From Synergistales bacterium (lineage in GTDB: Bacteria > Synergistota > Synergistia > Synergistales > Thermovirgaceae), in NCBI GenBank assembly GCA_018434645.1, contig JAHDOX010000059.1:1-25762 (forward strand): 25,762 nucleotides of DNA, given 5' to 3'. The notes beneath the pieces were generated by a model that was not told where the DNA came from, did not search any database, and saw nothing but the letters and a program-made list of their open reading frames with translations. Every line of letters begins with the position of its first letter. The stretch's first letter is position 1. The translations under genes were made by a program, and so were the position numbers. This document shows positions 14,880 to 21,970 of the stretch, one piece after another.

Positions 14880-15629
14880 ATGAAAACGGAATCCGCTTTT
14901 TCGGGTAAAGTACTGGTATTGATTCTGGCTACGATGCTGTTGTCCTGCCTGTCCGCCGGTATGGCCGGCGCCGAAGTATTTGCCGCCGCGGCAAGCACTC
15001 AACCCGTAATGGAAAAAATAGCCGCACAATACGAAAAGGATACGGGAAACCATATGGAGTATACTTTTGCCGCTTCCGGTCAGCTTGCCAGGCAGATCGA
15101 GATGGGGGCTCCCTTCGACCTTTACATTAGTGCCAACGAGAAATGGGCAAGGTACCTCGAGGAAAAGGAGATGCTCGAGATGATCAGGCCTGTTGCCGAG
15201 TGCCCCTTGGTCCTTTGGCAGGGTTCAAGTGAAGCTCCATCCCTGCATATTGTCGAGAAAGAAAAGATAAAAATAGCCATAGCAGACCCGGAGGTGGCCC
15301 CATACGGAGCCATGGCCAGGAAATATCTGGAAGAGACAGGTATTTACGAGAAGCTGGAGGCGGAAGGGCGCCTGATAATCGGAGGTGACGTTCTGAAGGC
15401 TGGTCTTGCCGCCAAAAGCGGAGGGGCAGATGTGGCGTGTCTGCCTTTGAGCATTGCCAAAAGGCTTGGAGGCAGTTGGACGAGGATCCCGGTCCCCCCT
15501 CAAAGGATTTTCGGCGGCATAGTGGTCGGGAGAAAAACCGATGTTGTGACGGACTTTTTCGAATACCTGTTTTCGGAGCCGGCAAGGGAATTTTTCCAGG
15601 AAGCCGGATTCGAGCCCGTCGTGGATTGA
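14880..15629 (+). CDS. modA: Molybdate ABC transporter substrate-binding protein
   Basis: 249 residues with AGGAGG eight bases upstream. An N-terminal signal segment (basic KTESAFSGK, then VLVLILATMLLS) could be cut after AGA before EVFAAAAS; LLSC is a poor lipobox, so lipoprotein status is uncertain. The mature start EVFAAASTQPVMEKIAAQYE, then FAASGQLARQIEMGAPFDLYISAN, is the ModA/WtpA-like oxyanion-binding pattern, with Ser and Ala-Ser contacts. It binds molybdate (or tungstate) outside the membrane and delivers it to ModB. First gene of modABC. Confidence 0.92.
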   Translation: MKTESAFSGKVLVLILATMLLSCLSAGMAGAEVFAAAASTQPVMEKIAAQYEKDTGNHMEYTFAASGQLARQIEMGAPFDLYISANEKWARYLEEKEMLEMIRPVAECPLVLWQGSSEAPSLHIVEKEKIKIAIADPEVAPYGAMARKYLEETGIYEKLEAEGRLIIGGDVLKAGLAAKSGGADVACLPLSIAKRLGGSWTRIPVPPQRIFGGIVVGRKTDVVTDFFEYLFSEPAREFFQEAGFEPVVD

Positions 15630-15641
15630 CAGGATCAAAGA

Positions 15642-16286
15642 ATGGAACAAGCGCTATTTATAAGCCTCAAGGTTCTAGCCTTTGATATACCTATACTGGT
15701 CCTGGTTGGAGGGGGGCTTGGGTGGGTCTTCGCAAGGAAGGTCTTCCCGGGGCGGGAGGTGATATCCCTCCTGCTCCTTCTGCCAATCGTATTACCTCCA
15801 TCGGTTTTGGGGCTTTACGTGCTCATGTTGGTTGGAAGGGTGGACCTTTTGAAAGAGGCCGGTTTTATTTTTGCTTTTCCGGCTAACGTTTTGGGTTCAC
15901 TGCTGCCATCCCTGCCGATAATGATACAGTCATCTCGCGCAGCCTTTGCAGGGGTCGATCGCAACCTTGAGGAAACCGCCCTGACCCTGGGGAGAAGTCC
16001 ATGGAATGTCTTTTTCAGAATCACACTGCCTCTGGCCAGAAGAACCCTTCTTGCAGGGCTTGCCTTGTCTTCGGCAAGGGCCCTTGGAGATTTTGGGACG
16101 ACTCTCATGATAGCGGGGAATATACCCGGCAGAACACAGACGCTCCCGCTTTACATTTACGGGCAAGTAGGGTCTCTTAATTTCGGTCGCGCCAACGCGG
16201 CGGCCCTTTTACTCGTAGCCGTAGGTATCGTCAGCCTTTTTTTGGTACGGAGATTGGAGGCCGGATCTCATGAGCGAGTGGCTTGA
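15642..16286 (+). CDS. modB: Molybdate ABC transporter permease
   Basis: 214 residues, five to six hydrophobic segments. The permease EAA loop reads EETALTLGRSPWNVFFRITLP near residues 108-128, followed by RALGDFGTTLMIAGNIPG, a ModB signature. The inner-membrane channel moves molybdate using ModC ATP hydrolysis. It begins 12 bases after modA, and its end overlaps the start of modC by 17 bases, indicating tight coupling. Confidence 0.94.
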   Translation: MEQALFISLKVLAFDIPILVLVGGGLGWVFARKVFPGREVISLLLLLPIVLPPSVLGLYVLMLVGRVDLLKEAGFIFAFPANVLGSLLPSLPIMIQSSRAAFAGVDRNLEETALTLGRSPWNVFFRITLPLARRTLLAGLALSSARALGDFGTTLMIAGNIPGRTQTLPLYIYGQVGSLNFGRANAAALLLVAVGIVSLFLVRRLEAGSHERVA

Positions 16287-17448
16287 GGTATCCCTGAAGG
16301 AGCGGATAGGGCGTTTTGACCTGGATGTCTCCTTCGGCCTCGGCAGGGAGATCGGAGTAATCTTTGGTCCCAGTGGAGCAGGGAAAAGCCTTACGTTGCG
16401 GTGTCTTTCAGGATTACAGAAAGTCAGAAAGGGACGCATAGTCCTGGCCGGACGCGTGATCCTGGATACCGCATCAGGGAAAAGTATCCATCCTTGCAAA
16501 AGAAGGATGGGGATCCTGCCCCAGGGGCTGGCGCTTTTCCCCCACATGACGGCCCTGGAAAATGTAATGTACGGATGTAATCGTACGGGAGAGAGGGAAA
16601 AGAAAACATGTGCCCGAAAATGGCTGGAACGCGTGCGGCTTGAAGAATACGGGAACCACTACCCATCACAGCTTTCCGGGGGACAGAAGCAGCGGGTCGC
16701 GCTGGCGCGGGCGCTGGCCTCGGAACCGGAAATGTTGATGCTGGACGAACCTTTCAGCGCCCTTGACGGACCTTTAAGGCGCAATCTTCGAAGAGACCTG
16801 CGACGTCTCCAGGAGGAGGCCCATATACCTGTTCTCTATGTTACGCACCAGGTGGAGGATATTTGTGCTCTTGGCGACAAGATATTTTTCATAGAAAAAG
16901 GCATGCTGACCGGTTCCGCCCGGGTCGAAGAAATGCTGGAAGGTTCGGGCCGAGTTTCGTTCTGGAAGATGATGGGATGGGGTAACGTCCTGGAGGGCCG
17001 GGCGGGAATCTCTGCCGAAGGGCGGCCGGTCTTCCGCTGGGACTCGGGGGAACTTTCTTTGAAAGAGTTGTCAGGTCCAGGATCGGCAGTAGCCTTTGTG
17101 AGACCGGATCATGTTCGTATTTTGGACCCACGGATTCCGGTAGACGAGGAACTTTCGAAAAATACTTTTTCCGGCGAGGTTGAGGAGGTGCTCCTCGAAG
17201 GAGGAGCCATCAGGATGCATGTCAGGACACCTAATGGATACTGGCAAGTCGAACGACCTGTCCACGGTCCTTTGGCGGAGGGCATCCGTCCGGGCGAAAA
17301 GCTTTTCTTTGCCGTTCCACCGGGTGCGATAGAGCTGATATTTCTCGAATCACCGGAGCATGCCAAAAGACCTGACTCGCCGACAGTCGAATCGTTATCT
17401 CCTTCTACGGGCTTTGAGGAAAGTCTTACCGGGAACCCGAGGACATAA
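16270..17448 (+). CDS. modC: Molybdate ABC transporter ATP-binding protein
   Basis: 392 residues, longer than the typical 350. Walker A GPSGAGKS is at residues 33-40, the Q-loop ILPQGLALFPHMT follows, then the signature LSGGQKQRVALARAL, Walker B LMLDEPFSALD and the switch His in YVTHQVEDI. The C-terminal 150 residues form a TOBE-like regulatory domain (FVRPDHVRIL, later VEEVLLEGGAIRMHV), with a poorly conserved tail. Such domains bind oxyanion and inhibit the transporter in ModC relatives. Last gene of modABC; it runs toward the leftward remnant gene with a 33-base gap. Confidence 0.94.
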   Translation: MSEWLEVSLKERIGRFDLDVSFGLGREIGVIFGPSGAGKSLTLRCLSGLQKVRKGRIVLAGRVILDTASGKSIHPCKRRMGILPQGLALFPHMTALENVMYGCNRTGEREKKTCARKWLERVRLEEYGNHYPSQLSGGQKQRVALARALASEPEMLMLDEPFSALDGPLRRNLRRDLRRLQEEAHIPVLYVTHQVEDICALGDKIFFIEKGMLTGSARVEEMLEGSGRVSFWKMMGWGNVLEGRAGISAEGRPVFRWDSGELSLKELSGPGSAVAFVRPDHVRILDPRIPVDEELSKNTFSGEVEEVLLEGGAIRMHVRTPNGYWQVERPVHGPLAEGIRPGEKLFFAVPPGAIELIFLESPEHAKRPDSPTVESLSPSTGFEESLTGNPRT

Positions 17449-17481
17449 AACTCTGAAGATTTCCCGGCAAAAATTTGACCT

Positions 17482-17685
17482 TTACTGTTTCAAACGAGCC
17501 AGGATCTTCTCAGGTCTTGCAGGCAACTCCTTGAAGCGTACGCCCACGGCATTATTCAATTTCGTGATGCAGGAACACGCGGGTTTACCGCTTGTAAGGA
17601 CGTAGCACGCCCCGCATTGGCCTGCAACACAACTGACCCTGGTCCCCGTCAGACCCAACTGCATATTGTCACCTGATTCATTCAA
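17482..17685 (-). pseudogene. Internally deleted remnant of a second Mop-type hydroxylase gene
   Basis: A 67-residue frame. Its first half, GLTGTRVSCVAGQCGACYVL, then GKPACSCITK, matches the [2Fe-2S] domain of the 939-residue hydroxylase in this window (LTGTKLGCGMGQCGACNVI, then GKVTRSCVTP), with all four cluster Cys kept. Its second half, VGVRFKELPARPEKILARLK, matches the extreme C-terminus of the same protein (CGVRIFQIPALPEKILAGIK). Everything between, some 850 residues, is missing, and so are the first 30 or so. It overlaps the response regulator stop. Alternatively it is a retained mini-ferredoxin, since the Fe-S ligands are intact. Confidence 0.75.
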
Positions 17686-18403
17686 GCAGCCTGTAGAGTT
17701 TTACAGGACGGCCGACGCTGCTGATGTCGTATTCGAAGGTTGCCTCTCCGGTTTCTACAAGGTATTCGAGGTAGCGCCTCGCCGTGGAGCGCGAAATGCC
17801 GATGGACTCACCAAAAGCCGAGGCCGATATTGCTTCGCGGTTGCTCTTTATGCAAATGCGAATGTGTTCCAGCAGCTTGCGCTGAATCCCCTTGGGCGGA
17901 TCTTCAAGTACCCGAGTAGAACTTCCCCTTAAACTCGTGATCATGTCGAGGTCTTTCTGCCGCCAAGGATTTGCACGGCGAGTCAGGCCCTGATGATATT
18001 GAAAGTAGGCATTCAGTGCGCGTTCAAGGCGTTCGACCGAAAAGGGCTTTATCAGGTAGTCGAAGACTCCGAGGCATATGCAGCCACGAACAACGTCGGG
18101 ATCGTCGTCGCCGGACAGTATCATCCAATCGACACGGGGATAACGAACCCTGGCCTTGCGAAGCGAATCAACGCCATCCCATCCCCTTAGGTAAATGTCA
18201 AGGAGGACGAGATGAACATCCCCGCGTTCGAGGCATTTTTCAAGTTCAGACCCTGTGGTTACCGTTTCCCTCAAGCGGAAATGGCTTGTCCTGGAAAGCG
18301 CGAGAGCGTATTTTCTCTGAAGCGCAAGGGAAGTATCGGCAATGGCACAAGAGAGAATTTCAGGGGACAGGCTCCTTCTTGCCTGTTCGGGACCTTCGCG
18401 AAT
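17678..18403 (-). CDS. Orphan CitB/DcuR-like response regulator under Moco riboswitch control
   Basis: The frame is open to a GTG at 18454, but that codon is inside the riboswitch and has no ribosome site. I place the start tentatively at an in-frame ATT (18403), nine bases after AGGAGG; an ATG at 18408 is one base out of frame. The receiver domain has the phospho-acceptor Asp in VLLDIYLRGWDG, the switch Ser in LSGDDD and Lys in FDYLIKPF. The usual acidic pair after strand 1 is reduced (CAIADTS). The C-terminal HTH (ASAFGESIGISRSTARRYLEYL) is of the CitB/DcuR type, which usually answers to a C4-dicarboxylate or citrate sensor kinase. No kinase is in the window. Start and frame are the least certain point. 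Confidence 0.75.
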   Translation of the reverse strand: MREGPEQARRSLSPEILSCAIADTSLALQRKYALALSRTSHFRLRETVTTGSELEKCLERGDVHLVLLDIYLRGWDGVDSLRKARVRYPRVDWMILSGDDDPDVVRGCICLGVFDYLIKPFSVERLERALNAYFQYHQGLTRRANPWRQKDLDMITSLRGSSTRVLEDPPKGIQRKLLEHIRICIKSNREAISASAFGESIGISRSTARRYLEYLVETGEATFEYDISSVGRPVKLYRLLE

Positions 18404-18408
18404 GACAT
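18271..18408 (-). other. Possible 45-codon leader ORF following the second riboswitch
   Basis: The ATG at 18408 is four bases after AGGAGG, the best translation start in this region. Its frame runs 45 codons (MSFAKVPNRQEGACP...) to a TGA at 18271 and overlaps the response regulator in another frame. It could be a real leader peptide, or evidence that a base is missing or extra near the regulator start. The peptide resembles no family. Confidence 0.35.
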
Positions 18409-18410
18409 CG

Positions 18411-18512
18411 TTCCTCCTTTCCAAAAAGGGAGGCGGAGCCGTTTCCGGCGACACCCTGACGGCCGGCCACCCTGGACCTTAAAGGTCTTTAGGCGAACCG
18501 GCTCGGAGAAAC
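18411..18512 (-). promoter_or_regulatory. Second Moco RNA motif, upstream of the response regulator
   Basis: Reading leftward: CTCCGAGCC, GCCTAAAG, GGTCCAGGG, CGCCGGAAACGG, CGCCTCCC and GGAAAGGAGG, the same six blocks in the same order as the copy at 10848-10945, with divergent stems between them. Here the last block is itself the ribosome binding site, so ligand binding would hide it in the CGCCTCC pairing and turn translation off. The first copy does not overlap its ribosome site. Confidence 0.85.
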
Positions 18513-18526
18513 AAGCGTTTGGGGAA

Positions 18527-18556
18527 AGTATAACTCAAAAAAAACAACTATTGCAA
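18527..18556 (-). promoter_or_regulatory. Promoter of the riboswitch-regulator transcript
   Basis: On the minus strand TTGCAA (18551-18556), an 18-base spacer rich in T, and TATACT (18527-18532). The start near 18520 is just ahead of the riboswitch. Confidence 0.6.
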
Positions 18557-18603
18557 AGTTTTGATCACCGGTGTGGGAAAAAGGCTGTTCCGAATCGAGA
18601 TGT

Positions 18604-18625
18604 AAAGAAAAGGCCTGAAAAGGCC
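18604..18625 (-). terminator. Short intrinsic terminator after mop
   Basis: A GGCCT/AGGCC stem with a four-base loop (18612-18625) followed on the minus strand by TTTTCTTT. It lies 34 bases after the mop stop and upstream of the regulator promoter. Confidence 0.65.
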
Positions 18626-18658
18626 CCCTCTTGAACATTTTTAATGAATAGCTAAGGT

Positions 18659-18868
18659 TTAGTCTGTCCCTATCATGACGTTCGAGGCTTTTATAACCGC
18701 GTAAACCTCTTTTCCGGGTTTCAATTCCAGGCTGTCGGCCGAAGCCTTGGAGATCATGGAGACTATTTCTTCTCCGCCGTCGAGTTCAACTATAACCTCA
18801 GTGTTTACCGTTCCCGGTTTTATTGACTTGACTTTTCCTTTAAGGATATTACGTGCACTGAGTTTCAT
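18659..18868 (-). CDS. mop: Small molybdate-binding TOBE/Mop protein (molbindin)
   Basis: 69 residues, a single TOBE/Mop domain: MKLSARNILKGKVKSIKPG, then NTEVIVELDGGEEIVSMISKASADSL, ending AVIKASNVMIGTD. These are the molbindin signatures SARN and KASxVM. Such proteins form hexamers that bind molybdate or tungstate and store or buffer the oxyanion in the cytoplasm. GGAGG lies nine bases before the ATG. It stands as its own unit between the larC-like gene and the second riboswitch, with a palindrome in its promoter region. Confidence 0.95.
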   Translation of the reverse strand: MKLSARNILKGKVKSIKPGTVNTEVIVELDGGEEIVSMISKASADSLELKPGKEVYAVIKASNVMIGTD

Positions 18869-18925
18869 AAGTATGCACCTCCAATATGGACATAATTTTG
18901 TAAATAAATACTATCATATCTCCCT

Positions 18926-18938
18926 CTTTGTTACAAAG
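18926..18938. promoter_or_regulatory. 13-base palindrome upstream of mop
   Basis: CTTTGTTACAAAG is a perfect 6-1-6 inverted repeat 57 bases upstream of mop. On the minus strand it lies just ahead of a TATGAT -10-like hexamer near 18914, so it could be an operator. The regulator is unknown. Confidence 0.4.
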
Positions 18939-19049
18939 TCCTCTTGCCGTGTACGTATAGTGCCTTGCTTGAACATCAACAAGCGTGCGTCATTTCGGTA
19001 TGAGCCGGAAGTTGTCTAAGTCTGCCTGTAGATCCCTTGTGTGCACGCC

Positions 19050-20168
19050 TCAGGGTTCGCAGGGTTTTTCGTCGTCAGGATTCTTCTTTTGGCATATTAA
19101 AAGATTTTGAACGATGTCATTTGCTTCGGCCTTGCCTTTCAGGATGTCTTTCAGGCGGGAAATCTTGATGCGGGTTGGAAGGCGGTAACCATCTACGACG
19201 AGTTCCCCTTCCAGGACGTCCCTTTCCATGCGGCACCGACCTACGGGCCAGTACCTTACGCCGATAGTGGGCGTATCTTTGAAGAAGCGCTCCATAACTT
19301 TGGCTAATTGTTCCTCCCTTGCGAGCACGCGCAGCAAAAAGAGCGGACGCCCCTTTTTCCCGAGGGCCTGCACAATATGTGCTTCCAGAGAAGCCTCCTG
19401 GAGAATTTCAACGGCAAGGCCCATTTCTTCGCCGGTCGCATCGTCCAGGGAGGCTTCGAGAAGCCACAGGTCCTCCGCCTCTTTTTCCGCAAATTTAACT
19501 GCGCGCATGGCGATCCCTTCCGGTGATGCAGCCCGGACCATGGCGCAGGGTATCAGCGAGGGCATACGGTACGTAAAACGTCCTTTTTCCGCCAGAAAAA
19601 GAATTGCCGCCTCGTCGCAGGTCGAGCTTTCGGTTTCTAGCCCCTTCAGGGGTATTTCGTATTTTCTTGCCATGGCGAGTGTTTCATGGGTGGGAAGCGG
19701 CTCAGCTCCTGCATCGGAATATTTCGTCCCGGTTCCGGTGCCGACAGGAAGGGAAAGAATTTTCTGTTTCAGTTTTTCTGCTTTCAAGAATAAAGCCATG
19801 GTAGCGACGACCGTTTCGGGGGCAGCTTCAGGTTTTTTCCCCGCGGCAAGGCGGAAGTCCATCAATTCCAGGAGCAGCTTTCTCACTCCCTGTGCCGATT
19901 CCGGTGAAAGGTTCTCGAGGCTTGAAAGAATGCCTTCTATCTCTTCCCGATCGATAAATTCCGGAGTTAAAAAGTCCTTTTCGACCCGTACCTCCACGGA
20001 AGTGTCGAACATACCTTCCGGAGATTTTTCGTAGACAATACGTACCCTGCCGCCCGATGGAAGGGATATCTCATCCGTTTCGGTTCTTTCTCTTTTTTCT
20101 GAAAGTGCTTCCAGGAGCCCTGCCAAGGCGAGGGAGGAAATGCCGCACTGGGGATCAATCAGGATCAC
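19050..20168 (-). CDS. larC: Divergent LarC-like protein (degenerate N-terminal domain plus LarC2 domain)
   Basis: 372 residues. The C-terminal 130 residues match the CTP-binding LarC2 domain that inserts nickel into the pincer cofactor: WLLEASLDDATGEEMG, GKKGRPLFLLRVL, TPTIGVRYWPVGR, then TRIKISRLKDI. Residues 1-230 look like a worn LarC1: IDPQCGISSLALAGLLEAL replaces the usual DCFSGISGDMFLGALL, the LPVGTGTGTKYSDAGAEPLPTHETL stretch replaces VGSGTV-(CAHGELPVP), and the HFHEVGAVDSIIDI motif is gone. So it is a full-length homologue with a decayed first half, complementing the stand-alone LarC1 nearby. The start overlaps the larE end by 14 bases, so larE-larC is one operon. Confidence 0.85.
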   Translation of the reverse strand: MILIDPQCGISSLALAGLLEALSEKRERTETDEISLPSGGRVRIVYEKSPEGMFDTSVEVRVEKDFLTPEFIDREEIEGILSSLENLSPESAQGVRKLLLELMDFRLAAGKKPEAAPETVVATMALFLKAEKLKQKILSLPVGTGTGTKYSDAGAEPLPTHETLAMARKYEIPLKGLETESSTCDEAAILFLAEKGRFTYRMPSLIPCAMVRAASPEGIAMRAVKFAEKEAEDLWLLEASLDDATGEEMGLAVEILQEASLEAHIVQALGKKGRPLFLLRVLAREEQLAKVMERFFKDTPTIGVRYWPVGRCRMERDVLEGELVVDGYRLPTRIKISRLKDILKGKAEANDIVQNLLICQKKNPDDEKPCEP

Positions 20169-20973
20169 TTGAGTTCACCCCCAGAAACCGGTCCAATTTG
20201 CCTCTTTTTAGGCCTTCAAGATCGATGGAGACAACCGGAAAGCCCACTTCACGTAGGTCTGAGAAAAGTTCCTCACGCTTTTCCCATGCTTCTTCCATTT
20301 GTGAAGGGTCCATTTCAAGCATAGCCATGCCGGGAGGGAAAAAACGGACACGGAAATTGGAGAAACCCATGGAAGCCAACGTAATCTCAGCCTTTTTGAG
20401 CCGTCCTATCCAATTGAATTGCAGCGGAATGCCTGTGGGAAATCGGGTAGCCATGCAAGGAGCCGGCGGTTTTTCCGCACAGGGAAGCTCTGCCTTCCTG
20501 GCTATAGCGCGGACTTCATCCTTCGTAAGGCCCGAGTCCGCCAGCGGGTGCAGGATGCCGTCTTCGTCCGCCGCACGCAGGCCCGGGCGTCTCTCCGAGA
20601 TCTCATCAGCCTGAACTCCATCGGCTACGACAGAACACCCGTTTTTACGGGCCCAGGAAAGAGCGTGTCTTTGGAGGGTTTTTCTGCACCAGAAGCAGCG
20701 GTCGGGACCATTGCCTTTCACCCCGGCGCAGTCCGAGATGTCCACGTCAATGACAGTGTGTCGCAACCCTAGACGTTTTGAGAGTTTTTCGGCTGCCTCT
20801 ATTTCCTCCTCGTTTACCAGGAATGTCCTGAAGGTCAGGGTGCGTGCCGAACCGCCTGACCCCTGCGCGGCGAGAAGCGCCAAAACGGAACTGTCTACGC
20901 CTCCGGAGAGTAGAAGTACAGAATTTCTATTTTTATTAAAAAAACTTCTCACGGCATTTGCTTTTTCGATCAC
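20155..20973 (-). CDS. larE: Sulfur insertase LarE for nickel-pincer cofactor
   Basis: 272 residues from a GTG. The ATP-pyrophosphatase PP-loop SGGVDS is at residues 23-28. The LarE pattern continues with CFWCRKTL (Cys93, Cys96), VVADGVQADEISERRPG and KPPAPCMATRF (Cys173), the position of the sacrificial or cluster-binding cysteine of this family. LarE adenylates the pyridinium biscarboxylate intermediate and donates sulfur twice. Cys165 lies just before, so both single-Cys sacrificial chemistry and a [4Fe-4S] version are conceivable. It is divergent from larB and overlaps the LarC-like gene. Confidence 0.93.
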   Translation of the reverse strand: MIEKANAVRSFFNKNRNSVLLLSGGVDSSVLALLAAQGSGGSARTLTFRTFLVNEEEIEAAEKLSKRLGLRHTVIDVDISDCAGVKGNGPDRCFWCRKTLQRHALSWARKNGCSVVADGVQADEISERRPGLRAADEDGILHPLADSGLTKDEVRAIARKAELPCAEKPPAPCMATRFPTGIPLQFNWIGRLKKAEITLASMGFSNFRVRFFPPGMAMLEMDPSQMEEAWEKREELFSDLREVGFPVVSIDLEGLKRGKLDRFLGVNSSDPD

Positions 20974-21072
20974 CAGAATATCTTTCCTTTCCGGGTAAAA
21001 GTGCTTTCAAGAGAAACAATAACACAATCGGACCTTCAGGCGGGAAAGATCCGCAGATTTTTCTAGTGGTGC

Positions 21073-21101
21073 TTTACCTGAAAAAAAGCTTCGGGTATGT
21101 T
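21073..21101 (+). promoter_or_regulatory. Candidate promoter of larB-larC1
   Basis: TTTACC (21073-21078), a 17-base spacer and TATGTT (21096-21101), each a 4-of-6 match, lie about 85 bases before the larB start. A TATAGT-like hexamer near 21136 is an alternative -10. Confidence 0.35.
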
Positions 21102-21187
21102 AGACTCTCATCCAGCACAGGCGCAATGCAAAAAAATTATAGTTTGTGATTTTGGAGAACTGTACCAAAAAAGAGGTGACTACCAGC

Positions 21188-21970
21188 GTGGACGAACGGG
21201 AACTCCGGCTTCTAGTAGAAAAACTTGTGAATCGAGAGATCTCCGTAGAAAGTTTCGTGGATTCAATGAAAAGCCTGCCCTTCAGGGATATGGGTGAAGT
21301 CAAGTTCGATACTCACAGGGCACTCAGAAGAGGTTTCCCGGAAATCGTATACTGCCCCGGGAAAAAGGAAGAACAACTGGATTCCATCGCATATATGCTT
21401 TCAGAAATGAGCGGAAACGCCCTGTTTTCCAGGATGACGGAAAAACAATATGCCAGGGTAGCAAAGATTCTTCCAGATCTTGAATACCTCGAGATCCCGA
21501 GACTTGGCAGGCTCTGGAGGGACAGGGCCTCCCCCAGGCGCGGGAAGATCCTGGTCTTGACCGGGGGCAGCAGCGATGTCCCCGTTGCGGAAGAAGCAGC
21601 GGTGACCGCAGAGACCATGGGGTGCACTGTAAACAGGTTGTTTGATGTGGGCATAGCAGGGCTTCACCGTCTTTTGGCAAGGTTCGGCGAGCTTCGCAAA
21701 GCTGAAGTCATAATCGCTGTGGCTGGCATGGACGGGGCCTTGCCGGGGGTGGTGGCGGGTATGACCGATTGCCCGGTCATAGGATTGCCGACCAGCGTAG
21801 GATATGGCGCAGCCCTTGCCGGCTTCGGACCTCTTTTGACGATGCTCAACTCCTGTTCCCTGGGAGTCACCGTGGTAAATGTGGACAATGGCATCGGTGC
21901 CGGTTATGCCGCCGCTGTGATGACTGGACGGCAAAAAACCGAAGGACCTGAGGAAAAGGGGAAACCATGA
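21188..21970 (+). CDS. larB: Pyridinium-3,5-biscarboxylic acid mononucleotide synthase LarB
   Basis: 260 residues from a GTG at 21188, with GAGGTGA eight bases upstream. An upstream in-frame GTG at 21146 is weaker. The N-terminus (ELRLLVEKLVNREISVESFVDSMK, then RDMGEVKFDTHRALRRGFPEIVYCPGK) and the AIR-carboxylase-like C-terminal domain (GKILVLTGGSSDVPVAEEA, VAGMDGALPGVVAGM, PVIGLPTSVGYG) match LarB. It carboxylates and hydrolyses nicotinic acid adenine dinucleotide, the first step in nickel-pincer nucleotide synthesis. Its stop overlaps the start of larC1 in ATGA. Confidence 0.94.
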   Translation: MDERELRLLVEKLVNREISVESFVDSMKSLPFRDMGEVKFDTHRALRRGFPEIVYCPGKKEEQLDSIAYMLSEMSGNALFSRMTEKQYARVAKILPDLEYLEIPRLGRLWRDRASPRRGKILVLTGGSSDVPVAEEAAVTAETMGCTVNRLFDVGIAGLHRLLARFGELRKAEVIIAVAGMDGALPGVVAGMTDCPVIGLPTSVGYGAALAGFGPLLTMLNSCSLGVTVVNVDNGIGAGYAAAVMTGRQKTEGPEEKGKP

